Below, in pieces: positions 17,154 to 26,299 of a stretch of DNA of 64,000 nt. A program made the position numbers and the translations under genes. The stretch is from an uncultured Lachnospiraceae bacterium (GTDB taxonomy: Bacteria > Bacillota > Clostridia > Lachnospirales > Lachnospiraceae), in assembly GCA_947367855.1 (NCBI GenBank), contig CANBFE010000019.1:9040-73039 (forward strand). The letters are read 5' to 3'. The notes beneath the pieces are model-generated. The model was not told where the DNA came from, searched no databases, and saw only the letters and a list, made by a program, of their open reading frames with translations. Numbering within the stretch: position 1 is the first letter of the stretch; each line of letters starts with the position of its first letter.

Positions 17154-18265
17154 CCGAAAGGGAAGGTGCTGGCGCCGGGGCGGAACTGTGGAAAGGCTGC
17201 TACGGAAAGGAGCCCTTTGATCTGAGGCTCACGGTGCTGCGCATGCTGCATCAGCTTCCCATGATTGCGGCAGTGACCTGTGCGGGAATTCTGCTCTTTG
17301 GCGGAGGCTATTATGTGAAGAACGTGCTGCTGCGCAGCCAGAAGGAATATGCAGCCACATCCGTATTCCGGGTGGAATATGCCGCGGACAGCGTGGAAGA
17401 CCTGATGCAGAGCTATATTAACGAAATGAGCTGGAATACCTATATGCAGTCACAGATGTTTCTGGAGATGGTGTCCGGACATCTGGGGCAGGAAATCACG
17501 GAACAGGAGCTGGGCGAAACCCTGGAAGCCTTTGTGTGGTCGGATCTCAGGGTGCTTTCCGTTACGGTTACCGCGGACAGCCCGGAAAAATGCCAGGATA
17601 TCACCAGGGCTGCGGAGAAGGCCCTGACCTGTGACTTTGTCCTTGGGGAGATTGATTTCATTTCCGTCATTGATCCCGGTGTGCCGGAGGAGGTGATTCC
17701 GGATGTCAGGGTGGGAAGAGCCCTGATCCTCAGCGGGGTGCTGTCCTGCTTTTTCTGTGTTGTGCTGCTTTTGCTGAAGGAGACCGGAGACGACAAGATC
17801 TGGCTGCCCTCTTTGATTTTCAGGCGTTATGGGGTGCGGACAGCGGGGACTCCGGGCAGCAGGGGGCTTGAGGAGAACCTGCGGTATTTTTTCCGGAACC
17901 GGGAGGAGGGCCGGGGCATTGCCGTCTGCATGGTACAGGAGGATCTGGAGCCGGAGCAGGTGCTTTGGCAGCTTCGCCGGACCTGTCCCGAGACTGTGGA
18001 TGCCGGATGGTTTGCCGCAGCTTCCCCCCTGAAGGATCCGGAGGTCTGCAGAACCCTGCGGCAGGCCGGGGGAATTTTGCTGGCAGTGAAGGCCGGGGGA
18101 CACGGCGGGAAGAAGCTGGAGTATGTTCTGGAGTATCTGGAGCAGCAGGACTGCAGAGTGACGGCAGCCATTCTGTGGGATGCGGACGAGAAACTGATAA
18201 ATCGGTATTACGGTAAAAAGAGGACCAAGTATGAGCGTGCAGGTGCTGGCGTCAGTGATGAATGA
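17150..18265 (+). CDS. Wzz/CapA-like chain-length protein with degenerate kinase-like domain
   Basis: A 371-residue protein with helix 1 ('LPMIAAVTCAGILLFGGGYYV'-like, about residues 35-55) and helix 2 ('ALILSGVLSCFFCVVLLLL', about residues 187-205) around an extracytoplasmic domain, as in Wzz/CapA polysaccharide co-polymerases. The cytoplasmic C-terminal 150 residues look like the end of a BY-kinase (the region around 'GGHGGKKLEYVLEYLEQQDC'), but no Walker A 'GKT/GKS' motif or tyrosine cluster is seen. It probably sets chain length without kinase activity. It is coupled to the priming transferase by a 4-base overlap and overlaps the next gene by 35 bases. Confidence 0.75.
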   Translation: MTEREGAGAGAELWKGCYGKEPFDLRLTVLRMLHQLPMIAAVTCAGILLFGGGYYVKNVLLRSQKEYAATSVFRVEYAADSVEDLMQSYINEMSWNTYMQSQMFLEMVSGHLGQEITEQELGETLEAFVWSDLRVLSVTVTADSPEKCQDITRAAEKALTCDFVLGEIDFISVIDPGVPEEVIPDVRVGRALILSGVLSCFFCVVLLLLKETGDDKIWLPSLIFRRYGVRTAGTPGSRGLEENLRYFFRNREEGRGIAVCMVQEDLEPEQVLWQLRRTCPETVDAGWFAAASPLKDPEVCRTLRQAGGILLAVKAGGHGGKKLEYVLEYLEQQDCRVTAAILWDADEKLINRYYGKKRTKYERAGAGVSDE

Positions 18266-18995
18266 AGAACCGGAGACCCTGATAGAAAGGATGCGGCTGG
18301 AATCCGACGCCGTGATCATCAATCAGTGTGACCGCCTGGGATATGAGGAGAGACAGCAGGGAGAGAGCCGTATCAGGTTTTATTCTTTTCCGGACAGGGG
18401 AGTGGGCAGAAGCCGCAACGAGGCCATTCTGCGGGCGGATGGCGATATCTGCCTGTTTTCGGACGGGGATATCGTATATGAGCCCGGGTATGCCGCGGCT
18501 GTGGAGGAGGAATTTTTTCACAATCCTGATGCAGATATGATACTTTTTAATGTTACCATAGAAGAGGCGCGCCGTACCTATCACATAACGGAACGGAAGA
18601 GGGTCCGCTGGTATAACTGCGGCAGATACGGGGCTGTGAGCTTTGCGGTGCGCAGGGAGAGTCTGCTTTCCTCCGGGGTAACCTTTTCCCTGCTGTTTGG
18701 CGGGGGCGCAAGGTATGGCAGCGGAGAGGACAGCCTGTTTTTAAAAGAGTTTATGGACAAGGGATATTCCGTATATACTGCCCCTGTGACCATTGCCAGG
18801 GAGGTCTCGGAGGGCTCCACCTGGTTTGCGGGATACAATGAGAAGTTTTTTCGGGACAGAGGGGTGCTGTACCGGCATCTGTATGGCAGACTGGCCGGAG
18901 TGATGGCCCTGCGCTTTCTGTTGGCGCACAGGGCCAGGCTGTGCAGTGAGGTGCCGCTTGGACAGGCTTACCGGTGGATGAGGGCAGGAGACTGA
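18231..18995 (+). CDS. GT2-like glycosyltransferase
   Basis: A 254-residue protein with GT-A features: 'QVLASVMNEEPETLI' at the start, 'DRGVGRSRNEAILRADGDIC' (SRN-A and D-G-D) and 'LFSDGDIVYEPGY' near residues 75-87, followed by 'GSGEDSLFLKEFMDKGY', which carries the usual E-D pair. It is shorter than average and lacks a clear N-terminal 'DDGS'. It is probably an assembly enzyme for the repeat unit; substrates are unknown. Confidence 0.75.
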   Translation: MSVQVLASVMNEEPETLIERMRLESDAVIINQCDRLGYEERQQGESRIRFYSFPDRGVGRSRNEAILRADGDICLFSDGDIVYEPGYAAAVEEEFFHNPDADMILFNVTIEEARRTYHITERKRVRWYNCGRYGAVSFAVRRESLLSSGVTFSLLFGGGARYGSGEDSLFLKEFMDKGYSVYTAPVTIAREVSEGSTWFAGYNEKFFRDRGVLYRHLYGRLAGVMALRFLLAHRARLCSEVPLGQAYRWMRAGD

Positions 18996-18996
18996 T

Positions 18997-20127
18997 ATGG
19001 AGAGAAGCGCGTTGGTATATATCCTGCTGACTGCGGTGACTGTGGGACTGGCCCTGTTTGCGGACAACCGTGAATATGTGCCGGAGGCTGTCCGGGGAGG
19101 ACGCCTTTTGGGCAGCTGTCCCTGCAGGCGGCAGCAGGCCAGAAACCGGATTGTGGCGTTTGCGGTGTACTGTCTGCTGACAGGGGTGTCGGCATGCCGT
19201 ATCGCAGTTGGCAATGACTACTGGGTTTACAGGGATAATTTTAAGCTCATTATGCAGGGACGCCATGTTTCGTCGGAATTTGGGTTTAATATTATCGTAA
19301 AATGGATTGAAGGGCTCTTCGGATACGATGAATATCTGTATGTGTTTGCCTTTTTCTCCATTGTCACAGTGTTTTTCTTTGTGAAGGCTCTGTATGACCA
19401 GGGAAGTTATTTTGCCTTTTCCTTGTATCTGCTGATGACAGGCGGATACTATTTTAACAGTTTAAATTCCGTCAGGTATTATCTGGCCCTGGCCATGGCG
19501 CTTTTTTCCATGAAATATGTGCTGCGGGGGGAGTACGGAAAATTTGTTCTGGTGGTTCTGGCAGGGGCTATGTTCCACAAGTCCGTGCTGTTGGTGATTC
19601 CCGCTTATCTCACGGCCAGATTGCTGGCCGCTACGCCGTTAAAAAGATGGCATTACGCAGCGGGGGGCATCCTGTTGGGAAGCCTCTTTTTTGCCAGGGA
19701 TCTCTACAAGGAAGTGATATTCTATTTTTATCCCTTTTACCGGAATTCTGCCTTTGACACAGGAGAACTTTCCTATTCCAATATATTGAAATGCGTGTGT
19801 GTGCTGGCTCTGTGCCTTGTCTGCTACAGACAGAGCCTGCAGGGAAATCCCAGGAGAAGGTTTTACTTTTTTCTGAATCTGTTCGGACTGACGGTGTACT
19901 GCTGCGGCTCCTTTATCCCGGAGGTATCCAGAGTGGGATATTACATGATTATCTCCCAGGTTTTTCTGATTCCGGAGCTTGTGGAGGGGATGCGGGAGAA
20001 GTGGCTGCGCAGATTCTGCAGGGCAGGAGTGGTATGTGCCTTTGGCGGTTATTTTCTGTTGCTGCTCAGGGGAATGTACGCAGTGGATATCCGTCTGCTG
20101 CCCTATCTCAACTGGATTTTTAACTGA
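18997..20127 (+). CDS. EpsG/Wzy-like polysaccharide polymerase
   Basis: A 376-residue polytopic protein with roughly ten helices. It has the EpsG-family words 'VGNDYWVYRDNF', 'SEFGFNIIVKWIEGLFGYDE' (residues about 90-110) and 'NSVRYYLALAMALFSMKYVLRG' followed by 'GAMFHKSVLLVIPAYL', the H-x-S in a conserved helix. EpsG proteins link repeat units outside the membrane. It begins one base after the preceding stop. The link with a Wzz-like protein upstream supports a Wzy-type system in this block. Confidence 0.85.
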   Translation: MERSALVYILLTAVTVGLALFADNREYVPEAVRGGRLLGSCPCRRQQARNRIVAFAVYCLLTGVSACRIAVGNDYWVYRDNFKLIMQGRHVSSEFGFNIIVKWIEGLFGYDEYLYVFAFFSIVTVFFFVKALYDQGSYFAFSLYLLMTGGYYFNSLNSVRYYLALAMALFSMKYVLRGEYGKFVLVVLAGAMFHKSVLLVIPAYLTARLLAATPLKRWHYAAGGILLGSLFFARDLYKEVIFYFYPFYRNSAFDTGELSYSNILKCVCVLALCLVCYRQSLQGNPRRRFYFFLNLFGLTVYCCGSFIPEVSRVGYYMIISQVFLIPELVEGMREKWLRRFCRAGVVCAFGGYFLLLLRGMYAVDIRLLPYLNWIFN

Positions 20128-20159
20128 ATTTTCAGACAGGTTTTACAGAGGAGCGTTTC

Positions 20160-22691
20160 ATGAAGGTTTTATGGCTTTGCAATATTATGCTTCCCGCAGT
20201 GGCGCGGAAGTTAAACAGGGAAGCTTCCAATAAAGAGGGCTGGCTCAGCGGCCTTGCAGACATACTGCTGCGGCGCGGAGAGGAGAACGGCATCCGGCTG
20301 TATGTGGCATTTCCGGTGCAGGAGGGACCCGTTCCGGACGGCCTGGAGGTGGATTCCATGGTCTGCTACGGATTCCGGGAGGATGTGGCGCATGCAGAGA
20401 AATATGAGAAATCCCTGGAACCTGCCCTGAAAAAAATCGTCAATAAGGTGAAGCCGGATATTGTGCACTGCTTTGGCACGGAATATGCCCATACCCTGGC
20501 CATGTGCAGGATTTTTCCCAGGAAGGGGAGAATCCTTGTGGGCCTTCAGGGGCTGTGCAGCCAGATTGCGGATGCCTATTATGCGAATCTTCCCGGGGAT
20601 GTGATTCGCTCTGTCACGCTGCGGGATCTGCTGAGACAGGACAGTCTGAGGCAGCAGCAGGAGAAATTTGCGCTGCGGGGCAGCAGGGAGCGGGAGATCG
20701 TGGGTCTTGCCGGGAATCTGACCGGGCGCACTCCCTGGGACAGGATGCAGACCGGGAGATGGAATCCGGATGCCCGCTATTATACCATGAACGAGACCCT
20801 GCGTCCGGAATTCTATGAAGGAGTCTGGAGGGAGACGGAGTGCATTCCCCATTCCATCTTTTTAAGTCAGGGAGACTATCCCCTGAAAGGGCTGCATTAC
20901 ATGATACTTGCTCTGCCGCGCATTCTGGAAAAATATCCGGACGCAGCGGTATATGTGGCGGGAAACAGCCTTGTGGAGCATAAAACCTGGAAGCAGAAGC
21001 TGAAACTATCCGCCTACGGGAAATATCTGAGAAAGCTGCTGCGGGATACAGGAACAGAAGACAAAGTGGTCTTCCTTGGCAAAATGAGCGGGGAGCAGAT
21101 GCGGGACAGGTATTTGAAGAGCAGCCTTTTCGTGTGCCCCTCGTCCGTGGAAAATTCGCCCAATTCCCTGGGGGAGGCCATGCTTCTGGGAATGCCGTGC
21201 ATCGCTGCCGCAGTGGGCGGCATTCCCGGCATATTTCAGGGGGGAGAGGACGGCATATTATACGAAGGTTTTGCCATGCCGGAAAGCGGCAGCCGGGAAG
21301 GGAGCGGGGAACTGGAACGAATCTCCGGGAACCTGGCCCGGGCGGTTCTGGAGATGTGGGGAAACCCGGAAATGCGGGAGGCCTGCTGCAGGAATGCGGC
21401 TCTCCATGCCCGGAAAACCCATGACAGGGATGTGAATTACCAAAGACTTCTGGAGATCTACCGGGAGATGGCGGGACAGGAAGCCTCAATCGTTTTTGTG
21501 TCAAACTATATTAATCACCACCAGATTCCCTTCTGCAACGCCATGAACCGCCTCCTTAAGGGGAATTTTACCTTTGTGCAGACAGAACCCATGGAGGAGG
21601 AGCGGGTGCGGATGGGGTGGCATGAAGCCGAGAGACCGGAGTATGTCCGCCTGTTCTACCAGGAGGAGGAAGACTGCAGGAAGCTCATTGCCGACAGCGA
21701 TGTGGTGCTGTTCGGGGGGACGGATGACGAAAGCTATATCCGGGAGCGGCTCAAAAGCGGGCTTCCTGTCATAAGGATCAGCGAGCGCCTGTATAAAACA
21801 GGGCAGTGGAAGGCTGTTTCCCCCAGGGGACTGGTGAAAAAATACAGGGATCACACCCGCTACCGGAATGCCCCGGTATACCTTCTGTGCGCAGGCGGAT
21901 ATGTTGCTTCGGATTTTCATATTATCAAGTCCTATCCGGGGAAAATGTTCTGCTGGGGATATTTTCCGGAAAAAAAGCGCTATAATGTGGAAGAACTTCT
22001 GGCCAGGAAAGGCTATGGAAAAGACAGGATTCCCTGCCTTCTCTGGGCGGGCAGGATGATTCACTGGAAACACCCGGAGCTTGCGCTTCAGACAGCCGGA
22101 TATCTCAAAGAGAAAAATCTGCAGTTTCATATGGATATCATCGGGGACGGGGAGCTGCGGCCCCGTATGCAGGAGCTGGCGGAGCGTCTGGAACTGGGGG
22201 ACTGTGTGACATTTCTGGGCTATCAGTCCCCGGAAGCAGTCCGGGGATATATGGAAAAGGCAGATATCTTTCTGTTTACCAGTGACAGGCAGGAGGGATG
22301 GGGGGCCGTGGCCAATGAGGCCATGAACAGCGCCTGCGTCCTGATTGCAGATCATATGATAGGGGCCGTGCCCTTTCTGGTTAAAAACGGCGGGAACGGG
22401 CTGGTGTATGAGGACGGAAAGGGCGAGCATCTGTTCTCCTTGACAGAAAGAGTGGTAAAAGATAGAATCTATTGTAGGCAGTTGGCCAGAAAGGCCTATG
22501 AAACCATTGAAAAGGTGTGGAATGCAGAGAATGCCGCCGGACAGCTGCTGAAGCTGACGGAGGGGATTCTGGGAAGCGAGGCGGGGCCTGAGGAGGCCGG
22601 AAAGGCAGCCCCTGCGCTGCGCCCCTGCGCCCCTGCTCCGGCACTGTCTGAGCGGAAGACCGGAAAGAGGATACTTACATTATCGAGGTAA
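20160..22691 (+). CDS. Fused double GT4 glycosyltransferase
   Basis: At 843 residues this is about twice the usual GT4 length. Residues 1-440 form one GT-B module: 'LSQGDYPLKGLHYMILAL', 'KVVFLGKMSGEQM', 'ENSPNSLGEAMLLGMPCIAA' with the catalytic-type E-x7-E region. Residues 445-800 form a second: 'IVFVSNYINHHQIPFCNAM' at its N-terminus, 'LLWAGRMIHWKHPELAL', 'DIIGDGELRPRM', 'EGWGAVANEAMNSACV'. A short Ala/Pro-rich tail follows. No stop or ribosome site lies between the modules. The start is well placed after AGAGGAG. The enzyme likely adds two sugars in succession, but substrates are unknown. Confidence 0.88.
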   Translation: MKVLWLCNIMLPAVARKLNREASNKEGWLSGLADILLRRGEENGIRLYVAFPVQEGPVPDGLEVDSMVCYGFREDVAHAEKYEKSLEPALKKIVNKVKPDIVHCFGTEYAHTLAMCRIFPRKGRILVGLQGLCSQIADAYYANLPGDVIRSVTLRDLLRQDSLRQQQEKFALRGSREREIVGLAGNLTGRTPWDRMQTGRWNPDARYYTMNETLRPEFYEGVWRETECIPHSIFLSQGDYPLKGLHYMILALPRILEKYPDAAVYVAGNSLVEHKTWKQKLKLSAYGKYLRKLLRDTGTEDKVVFLGKMSGEQMRDRYLKSSLFVCPSSVENSPNSLGEAMLLGMPCIAAAVGGIPGIFQGGEDGILYEGFAMPESGSREGSGELERISGNLARAVLEMWGNPEMREACCRNAALHARKTHDRDVNYQRLLEIYREMAGQEASIVFVSNYINHHQIPFCNAMNRLLKGNFTFVQTEPMEEERVRMGWHEAERPEYVRLFYQEEEDCRKLIADSDVVLFGGTDDESYIRERLKSGLPVIRISERLYKTGQWKAVSPRGLVKKYRDHTRYRNAPVYLLCAGGYVASDFHIIKSYPGKMFCWGYFPEKKRYNVEELLARKGYGKDRIPCLLWAGRMIHWKHPELALQTAGYLKEKNLQFHMDIIGDGELRPRMQELAERLELGDCVTFLGYQSPEAVRGYMEKADIFLFTSDRQEGWGAVANEAMNSACVLIADHMIGAVPFLVKNGGNGLVYEDGKGEHLFSLTERVVKDRIYCRQLARKAYETIEKVWNAENAAGQLLKLTEGILGSEAGPEEAGKAAPALRPCAPAPALSERKTGKRILTLSR

Positions 22692-22695
22692 TGCC

Positions 22696-23688
22696 ATGAA
22701 GGATTCACCATTGATCACAGTCATTGTTCCGATCTACAATATTCTGGAATACCTGCCCAGATGTGTCCGTTCCATCACGGCACAGACCTATCGGAATCTG
22801 GAGATCCTCCTTGTGGACGACGGCTCCACGGACGGTACGGGAGAGTTATGCGACAGCCTGGGGGAGGAAGACGGACGAATCCGGGTATTTCATAAGGAAA
22901 ACGGAGGCTCGTCCTCGGCCAGAAACCTTGCCCTGAAGCATGCCTCCGGAGAATATGTGGGATTTGTGGACAGCGATGACTACATCGATCCCGACATGTA
23001 TGAAAGGCTGATGTGGGGGATTCGGACCTTCCGGACTCCGGCAGCGCAGGTGGCAAGGGATGAGACGGATGCAGAGGGAAAACGTCTGCCGGATATCTGC
23101 GTGCCGCCCGGGGAGCCTGTGGTGACGCAGAGCGGAGAGTTTCTGCGGGAGCTGCTGCTTCACCGGGGTGACTGTTCCTTCTGCACGAAGCTGATCCGCA
23201 GGGATCTGTTTCCGGAGGATGCCTTTCCGGTGGGAAAGCTGAACGAAGATTTCTTCCTTCTGGTGCGGATGCTTCCTGATATGGAGAGAATCCTTTCCCT
23301 CCCCTGGCAGTCCTATCATGTATTTTACCGGATCGGTAGTAATTCGCGCAGGGCGGATAAGGGGGATTTTTCCAGGGTGTATGCAGACTGTGTGGAAAAC
23401 GCGGACTTTGTGGGGGCCCTTGTGGAAAGGGAGTATCCGGATCTGGAACAGACTGCCTTTCGGTTCGGGGTTTTCCAGCGGTTGGAGTATCTGCTGCACA
23501 TTCCCATTTCCCAGATGGAGAGGGAGAACGGGACCTATAAAGGGATCGTGGCGTATCTGCGGAGGAACTGGTTCAGATCTATGAAGAACCCTGTTTTGAC
23601 AGGAAAGAACAAGCTGTATCACACTCTGTTTGCCATATCTCCAAGAGGGATCCGGAAGCTGCACGCAAAGTGGCGCCTTCGGGAATAA
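22696..23688 (+). CDS. GT2 family glycosyltransferase
   Basis: A 330-residue GT-A enzyme with 'ITVIVPIYNILEYLPRCV', 'LLVDDGSTDGTGELCD', 'NGGSSSARNLAL' and 'GFVDSDDYIDPDMYERL', all within the first 105 residues. It is of the EpsH/EpsJ type. It starts four bases after the fused GT4 gene ends, with GAGG just before, so the two are probably translated together. It is the last gene of the first assembly operon, before a promoter for the wall hydrolase. Confidence 0.88.
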   Translation: MKDSPLITVIVPIYNILEYLPRCVRSITAQTYRNLEILLVDDGSTDGTGELCDSLGEEDGRIRVFHKENGGSSSARNLALKHASGEYVGFVDSDDYIDPDMYERLMWGIRTFRTPAAQVARDETDAEGKRLPDICVPPGEPVVTQSGEFLRELLLHRGDCSFCTKLIRRDLFPEDAFPVGKLNEDFFLLVRMLPDMERILSLPWQSYHVFYRIGSNSRRADKGDFSRVYADCVENADFVGALVEREYPDLEQTAFRFGVFQRLEYLLHIPISQMERENGTYKGIVAYLRRNWFRSMKNPVLTGKNKLYHTLFAISPRGIRKLHAKWRLRE

Positions 23689-23712
23689 GGAATCAGGGTG
23701 GAAAAAAGTACC

Positions 23713-23743
23713 TCGACAAATTAAAAAAAATATATGTTATGAT
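23713..23743 (+). promoter_or_regulatory. Candidate promoter for wall hydrolase gene
   Basis: TCGACA (23713-23718), 19-base A-rich spacer, TATGAT (23738-23743) with an extended TGT before it. It lies in an AT-rich gap of 120 bases. Confidence 0.45.
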
Positions 23744-23808
23744 GGCTTACGCAGAGGAAGGCGGACAGGTTCCGGGGGGAACGGTCTGCAGAAAGGCATG
23801 GTACAGAG

Positions 23809-26241
23809 ATGAAAAAAATTGTAAAAGGCATGTGCGGAGTATTGGCGGCAGCCGCTCTGCTTGGAGCCGACATCCAATGGCCTGTGCCGTTTGTGTCGGC
23901 AGAGGAGACACTGGATATATCCGTGCGGGAAAGCGGGGAACCGGAAGAGGGTGCGGAAAGCGGGGAACCGGAAGCGAGTACGGGAACCGGGGAACCGGAA
24001 CAGAGTGCGGAAAGCGGGGAACCGGAACAGAGTGCGGAAAGCGGGGAACCGGAAGCGGGTACGGAAAACGGAGAGCAGGCAGGCTTCTCTGGTGAGGAAA
24101 CGGAAGAAGAGGCAGGAGAAACTGTCTCCGGCGGGGAAGAGGAAAAGGAGCCGGAGAATTCCTGGAAGCGCACATCAGGATCCATGGATGGGGACTCTGC
24201 CCTGTGGATTGAGGAGGCAGGGGAGATTCTGGCGCAGATTGCGGCAGAGAGGGATATTATGGCGCTGGTGTACTTAAGCGACGAATATCCCATCCGCACA
24301 CAGCCCTCCATGGACAGCGGTGTGGAAACCACTGTTCTCAGCGGACAGACAGTGAATATCATGGACGTCTATGTGGAGGATGAGGGGGAGATCTGGTATT
24401 ATGTAAAACTGGACCGCAGCACCGGGGCATTGTACGGGTATGTTCCCCGTACTTATCTGGCCTGTGCGGATTCCCGTTTTCTGGAGTGGGAGGAGCAGTA
24501 TGGGATGAATCCGGAAGCCTCTGCCTACACGGTGGATGCGGAGGGACTTACGGTGTATCCGGATATCGAACAGTTTCCGGAGAGCTACCGTCCGGCCCTT
24601 CTGGAATTGAAAAAGAAGCATCCCAACTGGACATTTGCCAAAATGAATACCACTCTTGACTGGCAGATCTCCATTGACAAGGAGCTGCAGGGAGGAAAGA
24701 GCCTTGTGTACAAAACCCTCCCGGACTGGGCCAAGAACGGCCTGTATGATACCGGCAACTGGTATTATGCTTCCAGGGCGGCCCTGGAGATGTACATGGA
24801 TCCCAGGAACAGCCTGACGGAAAATGCCATATTCCAGTTTGAGCAGCTGACTTACAATGAGGCATATCATACCCTGGATGCGGTGAGCAGGTTCCTGAAA
24901 AATACCTTCATGACAGACAATGACGGAAAACTGGCGCCGGGAAGCAATTCCACCTATGCAAGTCTCTTCTGGGAGATCGGCAGGGAGGAGGGACGCAAGG
25001 TGAGTCCCTTTCATCTGGCAGCAAGGGTGCTGCAGGAGCAGGGCTCCGGAACATCTTCCCTGATTTCCGGCAATTATCCGGGATATGAAGGATATTACAA
25101 TTATTTTAACGTGGGCGCCACGGGTCAGACCAATGAGCAGGTTATCACAAGCGGACTGAAATACGCAAGGGACCACGGATGGGACAGTGTGGAGAAGGCT
25201 CTCCGCGGCGGTGCTGATTTTATCTCCGCCAACTATATCAAGCGGGCGCAGGATACCCTGTATCTGCAGAAATTCAATGTTAACCCTCCGGGAACGCCCA
25301 ATGCATATGAGACCTACACGCACCAGTACATGCAGAATATTACGGCGCCCACAACGGAAGGCCTGAGCATCAAAAAGCTTTACGAAGGGGCAGGCGCACT
25401 TGATAATACATTTGTCTTCAAAATTCCGGTCTATGAGAATATGCCCGGAGAGCCTGGCGGGGTGCCTTCCGTTTCCACGGAGGTGGTGCTTGCGCTGCCG
25501 GAAGGATACATGGATTCTGTCGTATGGCTGGACGGGGTGGCTTATCAGGGACAGCAGAGAGAGGGCGGCCTGGCGGTTACAGCGCCTGACGGCAGCGCGC
25601 GGACCGCTGTGGTTTACAGGTACAATGAAAACGGTGTTCCCGTGGGGATGTATGTATGGAGCCTGAGCCACAACGGAACCGTCTATACCGCGACGGCGCA
25701 GCCGGGGCTTCAGGATCTGCTGACCTATCATGGTTTTTCCATCCGTGTCACGGGAAAAACCGGAATCCGGTTTAAGTCCGGGATCTCTGCCGAGCTGCGG
25801 GGAAGACTTCTGACCCAGGGAGTGGACGGATATACTCTGAAGGAATACGGCACTCTGGTGACCAACAATGCCAATCTGAGCCAGTATCCCATGATTAAGG
25901 GAGGGACCAAGATTGCAGGGGGCATCTCCTACGGAATGAATGCCAACGGAGTCATGCAGGATGTGATTTTTGAGACAGTGGAAGGAAGACACCGCTTTAC
26001 TTCCGTATTGGTGGGACTTCCGGTAGAACAATATAAGACGGAATTTGCCTTCAGAAGCTATGCCGTGCTGAACAATGGCGGCGTGGAGACTGTGGTGTAC
26101 GGGCCTGTGGTTGCCAGAAGCATTTATTCCCTGGCGCAGCAGCTTATAGCGCAGGGTGTATATGAGAATGGCTCGGAGGCGGATGCTTTTTTGAAGAAAC
26201 TTGTCAGCGATGCGGACAACCTGGCCGTCCAGGCGCAGTAA
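23809..26241 (+). CDS. Secreted SH3/glucosaminidase-type cell-wall hydrolase
   Basis: An 810-residue exported protein. The signal peptide ends near 'FVSA' (Ala31). A Gly/Glu/Pro repeat region (about residues 40-90) comes from a 27-base tandem repeat. An SH3_3-like domain spans about residues 147-222 ('YPIRTQPSMDSGVETTVLSG', 'YGYVPRTYLA'). A glucosaminidase-like domain spans about 250-490 ('LLELKKKHPNWTF', 'SPFHLAARVLQEQGSGTSS', 'YYNYFNVGATG'); Glu410 in 'LQEQGSG' is the likely acid. The last 300 residues are a further extracellular part of unknown type. It probably trims peptidoglycan. It sits directly after the glycan operon and is followed by a lipoprotein. Confidence 0.82.
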   Translation: MKKIVKGMCGVLAAAALLGADIQWPVPFVSAEETLDISVRESGEPEEGAESGEPEASTGTGEPEQSAESGEPEQSAESGEPEAGTENGEQAGFSGEETEEEAGETVSGGEEEKEPENSWKRTSGSMDGDSALWIEEAGEILAQIAAERDIMALVYLSDEYPIRTQPSMDSGVETTVLSGQTVNIMDVYVEDEGEIWYYVKLDRSTGALYGYVPRTYLACADSRFLEWEEQYGMNPEASAYTVDAEGLTVYPDIEQFPESYRPALLELKKKHPNWTFAKMNTTLDWQISIDKELQGGKSLVYKTLPDWAKNGLYDTGNWYYASRAALEMYMDPRNSLTENAIFQFEQLTYNEAYHTLDAVSRFLKNTFMTDNDGKLAPGSNSTYASLFWEIGREEGRKVSPFHLAARVLQEQGSGTSSLISGNYPGYEGYYNYFNVGATGQTNEQVITSGLKYARDHGWDSVEKALRGGADFISANYIKRAQDTLYLQKFNVNPPGTPNAYETYTHQYMQNITAPTTEGLSIKKLYEGAGALDNTFVFKIPVYENMPGEPGGVPSVSTEVVLALPEGYMDSVVWLDGVAYQGQQREGGLAVTAPDGSARTAVVYRYNENGVPVGMYVWSLSHNGTVYTATAQPGLQDLLTYHGFSIRVTGKTGIRFKSGISAELRGRLLTQGVDGYTLKEYGTLVTNNANLSQYPMIKGGTKIAGGISYGMNANGVMQDVIFETVEGRHRFTSVLVGLPVEQYKTEFAFRSYAVLNNGGVETVVYGPVVARSIYSLAQQLIAQGVYENGSEADAFLKKLVSDADNLAVQAQ
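23929..24063 (+). repeat. Five 27-base tandem repeats in wall hydrolase
   Basis: Five near-identical 27-base units, each coding for a nonapeptide like E-S-G-E-P-E-x-x-A/T, followed by a degraded sixth. The array is in frame and likely to vary in copy number. Confidence 0.85.
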
Positions 26242-26299
26242 GGGAAGATACGCGCCGGGGGCATGAGAGACCGGTGCAGGGAGAAACAGGAGGATAGTT

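Noticed and set aside
23809..23930. Regulatory RNA (c-di-AMP riboswitch) before the wall hydrolase
   Set aside because: The 5' region is too short and no known riboswitch pattern or terminator pair could be recognised.
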